From: Trichuris trichiura
Taxonomy: Eukaryota > Nematoda > Enoplea > Trichinellida > Trichuridae
Direction: 5' to 3'
Assembly: GCA_037903355.1 (NCBI GenBank)
Contig: JBAJFE010000005.1
Span: 744,001 to 808,000 of the forward strand
DNA length: 64,000 nt
Shown here: in pieces, positions 1-11,300 of the stretch
How the letters are laid out: each line of letters opens with the position of its first letter
Numbering within the stretch: the stretch's first letter is position 1
The notes under the pieces: model-generated
What the model was told of the DNA's origin: nothing
The model's input: the letters and a program-made list of their open reading frames with translations, nothing else
Databases searched by the model: none
Made by a program: the position numbers and the translations under genes

Positions 1-417
1 TCGCCATTTTACCTTCACAAACTATCTGACCTTTATTCGCGGCCGATTTAAACCTTTCCTTGATCTATTTAGCACATAATCATTGAAATGAAAAAAATAA
101 TTGATATTTATAAGTTTTATATAAAAACAACAAGGCTAAAAAGAAAGGAAATCGACTAAAAATCAGAAACCCGCATGAGCTAAGATACGATCGACTTGAA
201 CTTGATTATCTACAGTATGCGCAACAGATTCCGTTTCGTTGGTTTTCAAAGTAGTCAGGATTATGCTGTTGGCAATTTACAAGTTCAGTGGCTTCTTTGA
301 AGTGTACGCAATTAAAAATAGGAACGCTTTTTTTAATATGCAAAACGCTACTGCACTTTTAATAATGCTTAGTAAGCGCAGCAAATAGGCAAAAGCGTGC
401 TTTGGTATTGCATTGCT
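1..417. other. AT-rich flank upstream of ABTB1 gene
   Basis: No gene was recognised here. The stretch is AT-rich and holds a CTACAGTA motif near 211-218. It presumably contains the promoter and 5' UTR of the ABTB1-like gene that starts at 418. Confidence 0.5.
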
Positions 418-2316
418 ATGGATCTGCAAGAGCTCTTTCGCAGTTGCCGCACTGGAGACATGGAAAAGTTGAGGTAAGAAGCGGCATTCTCCGTTGGACT
501 TTTCCAAGATTTATTGTATAGATACCTGGTTGAGGAGAGGGAAGTTATGGTGAATGTACGGGACAAGTGGGATAGTACACCTCTTTATTACGCTTGCCTT
601 TGCGGCCACTACGACGTGGTCGAATATCTTCTTAATTTGGGTACTCTCCGTTTTCAAAGCCAACGCTTTACAAGGGCCCCAAATGTTTTTGACAGGGGCA
701 AAATGCCAAGCGAACACATTCGACGGTGAGCGCTGTTTGTACAGCGCGTTGAATCCCGAAATTAAGCAACTACTCTTGGATGTCAAAATGGTTTCTTCAA
801 ATTTGATACGCAGAGATGCCTATCAGGAATTCCTTCGAAAGCAAGCGCGTTGCGACGATCCTTTCCGGCAATTTCGATTGTTAAATGTCCTTTTGCAGGC
901 TTTTTGAAAGCGGTGAACATTCGGACTTCACTTTCCGTCTGCTCGGCAATAAGAATTTGCATTTGCATCGTTGTGTTCTCACGGCTCGTTCGGCATTCTT
1001 CCGAGAGAAGTTCTACGGCGCTTGGCGTTACAAAGACAGTATAGCTATGAGAAACAAGCATGTAGACTACTTAACTTCACCGGAGTCTTATATACGAAAA
1101 TGCACTACTTAGGTAAATCCTATAGCATTCGAAGCCCTCATGCGGTATCTGTACACAGGTAAGACAAGTAAACAACAAACTGTTGCCTAAATTAATAAAT
1201 TCAGGCAGTTTGGAATTGCCTATCCACCTCAAAGACGATCTAGTTATGATTGCAAAACAATGCAAAATAGCATCCCTTTTGGAAAAAATGGAAATTTGTT
1301 GTAGAAAAACTCGCCTCTTCGGTAAGGTCGAAAATGATAATCAGGATCAGTTGTTTGAATTAAGAAAGCACAAAACCCGGTACATGCGTCACAAACATAG
1401 TGATCGAACCTACCGCCGATTGTTCCGAGCTGAAGGAAAGTTTTTGTCAGCTTGCCTTTCAAGCAATGCGACAAACGAAAGAGGTTGCACAACTATGGTG
1501 ATCTATTCGTAACGGTAAATTTTTAGAACGACGAAACGGTGGAAATGACCTCATTTTACGACGTCATATTCGAATTAGACTCTTCAAGATTTCGGTGCCA
1601 CCAGGTTTTAAAAAGAGTTCGAATTCTTGCTTAAATAGACTCGAAAAAGTTTCAGGCTTTCTTTTGCCTAAAAAGCGAATACTTCAGAACGTTATTGCAC
1701 TCACCGCTTGTGCGAAGGGAATCCAATATTGGCGCGTGCGATTCCATTAAACTTGGCCAGTTTTCCGATTCCGTATTTAAATACGTAATTATGCACGTGT
1801 ACTGTGAGGATGTGAAGGTTAGCCGATATTTGAATAGTTTTCAGCTTAGATATCTGGTATTTTTTAAACAGCTTGACATCGAAACGGTGGACGACGTTTT
1901 AATGGTAGCAAATTTTTGCCTTCTGCCAGGACTGAAGCGTCAGTGCGGTCTGCTTATGGCGCAACACTTGGATACGCAAAATGTATGCGCCGCACTTCGC
2001 GCGGCTCGCTTGTTCCAATTGCATCGACTTGAAAATCAGTGCTACAAGTTTATGGCAGACCATTTGGAGGAGGTTGTCGAGCGTGATGCGCGACTAAGAC
2101 CTAGAAGAAGGCTTTTTTTTGTAGGTAATTGATGAATGCAGTTTCCGCGAAATGGTTGTCGAAGATGCGCAATCCCTTCGATATCGAGAAGACTGCGATT
2201 CGATTGAAGTGATCGACAGCATTCGTTACAATTTAACTTTTGCAACATTGGATGAGGCTTCCGAAAAGTTTTCCATGATTGATGCTCTTCTTGACGAACT
2301 GAATTTGAATGCGTAA
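418..2316 (+). CDS. ABTB1: Ankyrin repeat and BTB/POZ domain protein, ABTB1-like
   Basis: Eleven exons (418-473, 522-640, 696-840, 899-1061, 1113-1158, 1205-1321, 1365-1483, 1527-1604, 1656-1817, 1872-2072, 2125-2316) join in phase to 465 residues; human ABTB1 is about 478. The N-terminus has the family's ankyrin pair, including the NVRDKWDSTPLYYACLCGH stretch and an NTFDGERCLY motif. Two BTB domains follow: one around HSDFTFRLLG...HRCVLTARSAFF, and a second around YDVIFELD...CHQAFFCLKSEYFRTLL. The C-terminal half keeps the LLPGLKRQCG helix. In the family, ABTB1 is an elongation-factor/PTEN-pathway BTB protein and likely a Cullin-3 adaptor; that role is inferred here. Intron 3 (841-898) appears to use a GC-AG donor. 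The exon 7 start (1365) and end are the least certain junctions. Confidence 0.93.
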
Positions 2317-2633
2317 CTTGCGACTGCCATAGTACGGTGAATAAGATAAATTTTTATTGGATATTCTGGAAGTTGCAAAATCGAACATTGCGTGCCTTAG
2401 TCCCCACAATAGCCAACTCTTTGAACATCGATCAGCTGAGTTGAACTCCAAGCGCGGCAAGGTTTTCTTTCGCGTTTATAATGTCCTATAATGTAAAAAA
2501 AATGGCGCATGCGCATTGATGACGCTTTCTTTAAAGGCTACCTGTTGTAGCTCTACGATGGCGCTGTTAATAACTTCCATCTGCTGCGCTTCTCTGTAGA
2601 CCCTCCAAGCGAGTAGAGACTGAAAGAGCTATT
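2317..2633. other. Intergenic, convergent 3' ends
   Basis: Spacer between the end of the ABTB1-like gene and the minus-strand microprotein. No gene or RNA was recognised. An AT-rich run with ATAAATTTTTATT at 2344-2357 may serve 3' end formation. Confidence 0.4.
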
Positions 2634-2850
2634 TCAAGCAAGCGGAAGGCGAGCAGCTAGAATAAATACCGCAGCACCAATTGCCGTGAAAACGAACAAC
2701 ATGCAGCATCTACTCCAACCGTACGTAATCTTTTCAAACCAGCGAAACGAATCGTTTAACAGAAGGATTACATTGATTGCAATTAGAGGAGACACCGTAA
2801 TCAACACATTCAGAATAGGAAAAGTTCTATACATGGAAGAAGGGCTCATC
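2634..2850 (-). CDS. Small two-TM membrane protein, unrecognised
   Basis: An open frame starting at ATG 2850 codes for about 71 residues. It has two hydrophobic segments (roughly residues 10-31 and 47-68) separated by a short polar loop containing DSFRWFEKITYGW. It ends with the second segment, LAARLPLA. The open frame continues upstream without an in-frame ATG, so an upstream exon on the minus strand is possible. No family was recognised. The regular hydrophobic pattern and clean stop argue it is coding, but this is the weakest of the single-exon calls at this end of the window. Confidence 0.4.
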
Positions 2851-3226
2851 GAACCACGTCGCGGTAGGTTCTGAAGTCGAAGAGTTTTCAAGGTCACCTC
2901 TCATGCTCAAATAATGCGAATCATTCTTACAAACTCAACCTCTGTCAGAGCTGCTAATAATGCCACCTTTGTATACATTATAATTTAGTAAGCAAAAAAA
3001 CTAGGGAAGGTGCATATATTTATTTGTGAACCAGGATACTCGTAATAACTAGCATATGCCAATGACTAAATGTGGCACACTGCTAAACGTGAGGGAACGA
3101 TTGTGAAATTAGAAATAAAAATTAAATGCAATTTTTATTTTAATTATTATTCCGCGCTTTTATCTCATAGCCACTCCATCCTTTAAAAAATGAAGGCTCC
3201 GTTTTGATAGGCAGGCCGGCCGCCTT

Positions 3227-3299
3227 GTTCTGCTCATAGCTAAGCTTAAGCCAAAATATAATATTTGCATTCCCGCTTAAGCTTAGCTTAAGGCAGAAC
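3227..3299. repeat. Inverted repeat around AAGCTTAAG
   Basis: Two 24-base arms (3227-3250 and 3276-3299), starting GTTCTG and ending CTAAGCTTAAG, are almost perfect reverse complements. They are separated by a 25-base AT-rich loop. The core AAGCTTAAGC recurs at 21116-21135. Confidence 0.7.
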
Positions 3300-5556
3300 C
3301 AGGTTGACTAGAAAAAGTGCAATATTGTAACGGTTGAGATAAGCAGGTACGAGTTCGATGGTAAACCCACGTCGAGGAATCAACGGAGGTGCATCTGTGC
3401 AACTCCGGCTCGTGCTGAGTAAAAAGTAATCTGGTTTGAATTTTTCGGCTAGCGGCGCATTACGATAGGGAAATGGAGCGCTTAAGAAAGGTCTTTACTT
3501 TGAAATTTGAGAAAGAATGAAGACAAAACCTGATTATCATTTATCCCTGATTTGAATATTCTGAGTATTAGCTCCTACAACACATTTAACAGCATCGTCT
3601 GCAAATCTGCCATTTGACAGATGCCAAAAAATTTTGCAACTCCTAATGGCAACCGCGAAATTAAGCTTAACCCACCATTCCAATGGGCTACACCCAGTTG
3701 GTTGTTGGATGCTTTGGGGCACCAATTCCAAAGCGTTAAAAAATATTATACCAACGGTTCGTACTCTTGCAAAGACGAAAGCGTGGGAAAATAGAAAGAG
3801 CAAACAACGCGGGTTTTTCGTTAACAAACTTTTTTGACTTTATAGAAATTGTAATTTTAAATTTCAAACATGCTCAAAACGATAGGGGTATGCAAAGAAA
3901 GATGAAATTCCAAATTTTAAGCGGTTGCTTACCTGCATTTCATTATCCTACTGTACGTAGGATTCAAATCAAGTTTTCCGCGCACGTAGGCAAAATTTAG
4001 CAGCGCCAAACGTTAACAACCACTTCTTTGGTAAGCCACGTTTTGCGTAGATCATTAAGAGAATAAAAAACGGACTGCAGCCTTTTTTCGTGCGTCATCG
4101 GTTCGTCATTTGATACCTACGCACTATTGTCGTCGCGGACAAGCAATTTCAAAGCTTAGCGAAAAAAATATAGGCGCCATTAGAGCTGAAGAAAATTTTC
4201 AATTTGAATCAGTCAGGCAAGAACTTTAATACGTCCAATAACCGACTTCGCCACCGGGGGAAAGCGATTTAAACCTCAAAGTTTTCTAATTTCTTTCAAG
4301 TACATTTATTTGACGACAATGTTCGGTGTGCCGCGCTAATTATTCATCAAATTTCTACTTCAGGAGGGAAAATAAATTTCCACGCAAAGAGACTTCCCGC
4401 CGTTCCGCCGTGACGCGTGTGTTGTGCCAATAAATCAATAACTTTTTCGAACTCGCAAGAAACGCGCACGCATACACTAGTTGCGCAGCGCTTTAATTGC
4501 TTTAAATTTTTCATGTTGGTCATATTTTTTCTGTCAAATTCTAAAAAAAACCACATAGAGTTTGCCTTACTTTTTGCCGCGTTTTCCAAATGATGCAAAC
4601 GCGCATTCTTGCGCTTTGCTACCCTCGCAGCGTTCCATCAATTGGTTGATATTCATTTAGAAACGTGAAAAGGCTTCTCCAAGCACGTTTGTGACGAAGG
4701 ACCGTCGCAAGTTGTTCGTCAGGCTCAAAAGGCGGGCTATGAATTTTGAATATGCAAATTACTCAATGCGCTACCAAGTTGACATTGTTTAATAAAATTC
4801 TCCTCAAAGGCTGACGCGGCTACCTTCAAATAATGCCCAACTTCTGCCGACAATCTAAGCTATGCCGGAAAAACAACTTCAAAAGCGGTCATCGCCTGTA
4901 CGCTTTACGTAGGCAAATTTGAAATTCAAAAAAATCGTTCCGCCAAAAGGACAACGTTTGTTCGTCGCTTCTTCAAAGTTCGACACTTTGACAAAATTTG
5001 CATACTTGTATAACTGAACCAATAGTGGCATCCCAAATGAATTGATTGGAGGACATAGTGTTGACCACTTTCTGGCAATAGTTCAAAAGTTGTTATGTGG
5101 GCTAAAAGCTGTTGCCTTCTTGTCTCCGTTTCGCGGGCAAACAAATCTCTGCATTTAGCCAACAAACACGGATAGCACGCATATGGACGTCAAGCCGCAG
5201 TGCCAACAATTGACCGCTGGAATCAGTTGCCGCAAAGCGTACACAATGAAGAACGCCTATTTTGGAATCAAACTTCGCACTGGATGCTTCAGCTCTTCGA
5301 AAGGCCAATGCTGAAGTCCAACGCATACTTTGCAACCTTTAACAATGAATCGCATGTCAACTTTTGGTCACGTGACTCGGCTGTAAAAGGGAAATTCAAT
5401 TTCAAGTTCAAAGCGTGGCCAAGCCGCAACTTTGCCGACCATTGTCCACTTGGTCGACGTATTCGTTTAACCAAATGACTTCGCGTCAACATTCCAACAT
5501 CGTCGCCCGGGCGCGCATAGCCTATTTAGGCAAAATGTCCACTCTTCAAGTGTCGC

Positions 5557-5572
5557 GCGCGCGCGCGCGAGC
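5557..5572. repeat. Alternating CG tract
   Basis: An uninterrupted run of about eight CG steps. A similar tract lies at 42369-42384 within the SPRED intron. Such tracts can adopt Z-DNA. Confidence 0.7.
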
Positions 5573-8356
5573 GTGTTTGTCCGATCACTTTGAAGACAAG
5601 CGGTCGAACGGCATTTGCGCAAATGCCAATTACAATTCGCGCCATTGACGGTTGCTGGAAAAGGCAAAATCGCTTACCAACTTTAAAACTGCTGTTGCCC
5701 TATAAAGATAAACATCAATGGCGGGACAGATCGACCAACGCGTAAAACTGCTTGCTTTCCAAGCTTTACCGGATAAATAAGCGAAAATTGCCTTCTATGG
5801 TGGTAATAAAAAAAATAGTATTCAAAAAATCGTGTACATTCGGAGGGTTGCCAATTGGAGCTTTGGAACCACTTGGTCAACTTCCGTCAATTTTGCGCCT
5901 TCGCTTTCGGCAAGGCGTTACTGACGGACGCGCCTGCGGACGCCAACCAATGGCGTCCTCCCGTATAATAAAAAGGGAAAAACCACTGACTCTCTCTCTC
6001 TCCCTCTCCGAAACAGCGGACAGCGTTTCCGCAAGGAAAAACGTCCTCCCAGGCTGAGCCGAAATTTAATAGATCAAAAAGTTTGATTACTTCCTCTTTA
6101 TGCCGCTTTTAAGTGATGGCACAAACGACTCCTTCCTTACCTGTCGCTCATTCAAGCATCTTTTTGCCTCTACGCTAACTCAGCGACTACTTGAACAAAG
6201 CTGATTGCCGAACGGCGGGGGCAGAGCACAGCACGAACTGCCAATTCGGTACAAGCTGCAAGCAATACATCGTTTCCATTGGATATCAATGGACAAGTAA
6301 GCAACCATTATTATTACTATTATTAATGTAGTTTTTCCGGCTGAATAACAGCCTACATATGAATATGTTGCAATTTGGAAGTAGAGGGCGCTACAATCGT
6401 CTTTAAAAAAAGATAAGACGTTAGTTATGTTCGCAAAAAAAGGAGTGAGCCCTAATGAACCCACAGGGGGAAGAGAGCACCCACTGTTGAAGGGGTGCAC
6501 CAGTTGGGCGCTTCATTGGAAAAAAAATTGAAGCGACCCAGACGAAGAGAGAAAAAAAAGAAATTGTGGGCTGACGAGAACAGCGGCTCTCATCCATTTG
6601 CCGGATAGGCTGAGCAGTCATCGCCGGAGAACGGCCGTGCTTGGCGGTGGCGGAGGCAATGCGACGGCCGTTGGAATTTCTGCCCAAAGACGAGTTGTGT
6701 CCCTGGACGACGACGACGATGCAGGCGGTTTGAATAATCAATGGCGCAACAAGTTTGCCGGCCAACTTGCGTGCGCGCGCAACAAGCTGCAAAATTTCGA
6801 TTTGGCTTCAGTTCCATTGGTACGGAGAGAGGTTCCCGTCGGGACATTGCCGTTTGGTCACACACTTATCAATTGGTGCTTAACCGCTGCCAACCGGCTG
6901 GCCCGTTACGGACCTCGCGCCCCACGCCCACTATTGGCAATCCTGCCACTAGTAGTAGCAGTGGCCATATATAGTAAAGTGCGAAAAGCGGCGAACACCA
7001 CCACCAACAGCGACCCTCAACGGATGACCGTTCGAAACTTGCAAGTCAATTAGCGCCTATTGATTGAGCGGACCAGAAAGCCTTGTGCCCAATAGACATA
7101 CGATGGCACTGACAACGTTCTGCTGTTTACTACTACTACTACTGGTCAACGACGGCGCTTTCTTCCGGCTAGTCATCCATTGCGCAACAACATTCTCTGT
7201 ATGCGGAAAAATATGGGCCCACTTCGCTTAATCGCCTCCCGTGCAAACAAGTGAAACGATTAAGCTTTGGCCTATCACATCCGGTTGGACGTCAAACGGG
7301 CTAGCGAAAGTTTTTTTTACACTTTCGCTCGCTCTCCGCCATTGGTCAACGGTGGAAGTAAACTGTTCTGACTAAACGCGCTCGTTGGTGACATGTCAAT
7401 AGACGATGATTAAAAGAGAGACACGTAGGAACAGCGTATATACGGCTATTGGGTTTGGCGTAGTACAACAAGTTGGAAAAAGGTGCCGACATTTGAAAAC
7501 ACAGCTTCAAGGGCACGCTTGGATGGGCATTTTTTCACAAATTCCTTCGTGTGCTCAAAGAGGACGACGACAAAGCCTTGAAGCCAAAGCTCGAAGGAAA
7601 AAAGAAAGAGAGAACAGTAGTCAGCTGCTCGTGCACGTTAGATGGACCAACTTGTTGGCAACAATGACAGCTCGGAAATTGTCTAGCCGGCAATTCGTTG
7701 TTTAAAGGTCGGCGGCAGCGGAGGCTATGCGAATAATTTTGCTCATTCGAGAAGAGGAGCTCTCTCGATCGTCGTTGCCAGTTTTCCGTAGCGACATTTA
7801 TGGGCACCTGTTCGTTGTTGGCCTTTCTCGCTTTGTCCTCAATTGCCAACACCATACGAAGACTATCGCTCAAGCTGTTGACAATACGACATTAACAGCC
7901 TGCGGCCGCCAATCGAGGCGGGAAAAGGAGGAAAAGAAAGAGCGACACTTTCCGACTGCTGCTGCCGCTGCTTCAGCCTTTGCGGGAGAAATGTGTCGTG
8001 CGCGCGTGCGACGAAGTGTATATATATATATGGGCGCCGTGTTGCTCGCGCGCAGCTGCCCGGTTTAAGGTTGTGTGTGTGTCGTCCGAGCAACAAACAG
8101 TTCAGCTGTCGCCTAGCTGCGGGAAATGGGCCCTCGCGATTGGACGACCAAACGCCGCTGCTCCAAACCAGAATGTATACAGGTCGTTTTTGCTTGTCCA
8201 ATCACGTGATCGCTGCGCGCGCTCTTACTCGAATCGTCATTTACGGAAGGAGAGAGAGAACGGATCTTTTATTTTTGCAGAACAAACCGCGCGCGTGCGA
8301 ACGCCCTCCGAGCGATTGGACAACAACGATTCAGGCGCCCAAAGCGTCCCACGGTC

Positions 8357-11300
8357 ATGCACGAGCGCGGATGCCGGCCGTTGCCGCTTCTGATCGTCCT
8401 TCTACAATCGCTGCTTTCTATGCTTGGAGCAAAGTTGAGTAAGTCCAGCTCACTTATCCGCCCTTACTAACTAATGAGACATCTCATATCCGCCAACATG
8501 ATTCGATTGGCGCCACTGAGATGTGGGCAAAGGCGATTAATTACAGTACTATCTAAAAACCTCTTTGGGGAGGGCGGGGGTTCGTTGATTGACCACTCGG
8601 CAACGAATGGAGCGTGCCCGCCTTGATTAGATTCCCTCCTTAAAGCGGATAAACGCCACGGACACCGTCTGTTCAAGAGGGCAAAATATCCGTCGCGCAA
8701 ACACGCCAGCCCAGCTGCTGAAGCTTTTTCTTTGTTTACTTTTCTTCTTGTTGTAGTCAATTCGCCGCCAAAACTGGAATTGGAATCTCCTCGACAGGTG
8801 TGGTTTCACATACCGACCAGTGGTCAGCCGCAAAAGTTCACCCTAAAATGTCACGCCAGCGGTGATCCCGAAAGGTGAGCACCCAATTAGCTCATTAGCC
8901 GTCGTTTCGTCGAGGTGTCAATTATTTAAATCGCCCATTCGGTCAACGGCCGCGCTCCAAGCTTCAGTTGGCCGGAAAGCGTTGTATTTACGCGCACCCA
9001 ACGTCCTTGTCCAACGGCAATTAAACCGGGTGCAATGCAATCGATCGCGTAAGGGAGTCGCGCTTGGTCGAGGCCGTCGACCAACCGGAAAAGAGACAAG
9101 TCTAACGGTGACAATTGAAACTAAAGGTCCATTGTTCAACGCCAAGGTGGCGTATAGACGTAACGCTTCCCCCTAAGCCTAAGCAAAGGGCCGTCGATTG
9201 GTCGTCGTCGTCGTCGTCACGCACGCGCTGAAAAAAGTTGCTCCGCCAAATTACTGTAGCTAGCTTTTACGATTTGCAGGTACCAATGGTTCAAAAACGG
9301 AATACCATTCAACGTTGACGGCCAACGAATTGTTTGGCAGCGACCCGGTCAGTCTGGCAGCATCACATTTCTTCAACCGCAAGTCGACGACAAAGGCTAT
9401 TACCAATGCAGCGTATCGAACATTTTCGGCGTCGCTATGTCGCATATATTCGACGTCAAAATCGGAGGTAGTACTGTTTTTCACGCTTTTTTTCTGAACG
9501 TTGGAAAAAAAGAACGCTTTACGCAGTGCTCAATCATTTCGAACGAAGTCCTATTCGTGACGTCATGGTCGTCGAGGGACAACCATTGACGCTTCGTTGC
9601 AATAAGCCTTACGGGATGCCGCCACCGACTATCTTCTGGCTGTACAGAGATATGAAAAAGAGTTACGCTATGGACTCGATTAGCAGAAGGCATATAACGG
9701 GTAAATGAATCAAGCCGGAATATGTAGGGATGGCTTAATTTAACATCTATCTCCTTTTGTTAGCGGACGGAGATGGAAATTTGCAGTTCGCCTACGTGGA
9801 CCCGTTGGACGCGAATGAAAATTTGGTATACCAATGCGCCGCTACAAGTCCTGTGCTTCACGGCGAGTATCGAGCCGGAGACGAATTTCGCCTTGTGCTA
9901 ACGAACACCAACGGTCGTAAGTGTCTATGAGACGGTCTGTCGGTTAGACGAAAATTGAATCGTCCCTTTTGACGCCAATGACGATTAGCCAATTTGAAAG
10001 GGAAGCAACGGCGGATGGTCACCATCGATCCGCCTTGTTTCCTTGGGAAAGCCAATTTGGGCATTAGGTGCGCGTCAATTAGGCACGCCCAATGGTTCCA
10101 TTGAAATCCGCAGACGCGCGGCAAACTCGATGCCGGAAAGAGGGCTCTACTTAAGGGCGATCCGTCATCTTTTTGAGAACACACCTTAAATGTCATCGGG
10201 CAAACGCGGTTTGCCAACAGATCCGATCTCTCTTCTTGCTCTTCTGTCCCAAAAGCGCATTGCCGCCTTCGCTGGCGCCTCAATGAGCGACAGCACCGCC
10301 AAGCGAAAAGCCATAAAGGTCTAAGCGATACGGAGGAAAGTACGTCCATTAAGCGCGCCTAAATGCTCTCCGCTTGTTGAAATGCCCCACAAATGATCTG
10401 CCGAAGCGGAGTCGCTTTGGAGGAATTAATCAAAATGCGCAGACCATTTGTCTATTTCTTTCAAAAGAACCAGTGACTGGCTGTTAATGACTTGACAGTT
10501 AGTGGACGTTAGTCGGTCCACGCCGGGCGAGGCGGTCTATTTTCAAAGTTCATTAAACGGCCACCGACCGCCGATACGGAGACACAAAGGAGATAAAGCC
10601 AAAAACACAACACTAACAGCTACTGTATGAATTAAATTAATTCCCAAAAAAGAGAGACTGCCGCAGCTTGTTGTTACGCCTTCGACTGGCTGCAAGTCTA
10701 ATATAGTCTAGACATTGTTCGCTTTGGAACGTTTTCAAGTTGGTCGATTGAACCAAATTCGATTCACTCTGTCGAACTATGCTATTAGCGACCATTTAGC
10801 CATGCAATCATGGCGGCTAGTAAATTCCAATGGACTAAAACTGGTCTGCAAACGGGGAACAATTGTTGAATTCTTCGTAACTGATATGCGTATAGCAGAG
10901 CTTGGAGCCGGCTAGTACGCATACTTTAAACGGGACGTGTTAGAGAGCGCGAAAATAGTCGCCTATCACGTAGCTCCGACTAATCAGATAAGTCGGAACG
11001 CCTTGTAAAATAACCTAAAGGGAAACAGTTAAATTCGACCGAAAGATTACGCGACTGTCCGCCCGCGCAAGCAATAAATTCAAAAAAGAGACATTTCATT
11101 CAATCGTACCGCATTTGGCTGCCGTATAAGCTATTGGTCGATTTTGGGCCCATTACCTTGTCCGCATAACTAAAGCTTAGCTCAATGGGCTTTCCGCCGA
11201 TTGATTTTTTTTGTACGCGTTTGAAAGTTCTTATTCAGTTGCAAAGAAAAGTTGTCGTGACTTTTACAATGCTCGCTATAGGCGAGGCGCTTCATTGAAT

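Larger units (their letters stand above)
2851..8356. other. Gene-poor 5.5 kb region upstream of the L1CAM-like gene
   Basis: No reading frame here shows recognisable protein similarity or convincing splice structure. The left part (2.9-5.0 kb) is AT-rich and contains an inverted repeat at 3227-3299. From about 5.4 kb the base composition becomes markedly more GC-rich, with CG-alternating tracts (5557-5571), a CT-rich run (5990-6007), a GAC run near 6706-6717 and a TA run (8018-8030). This GC-rich part may be promoter or 5' UTR sequence of the adhesion gene; that is inference. Confidence 0.45.
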
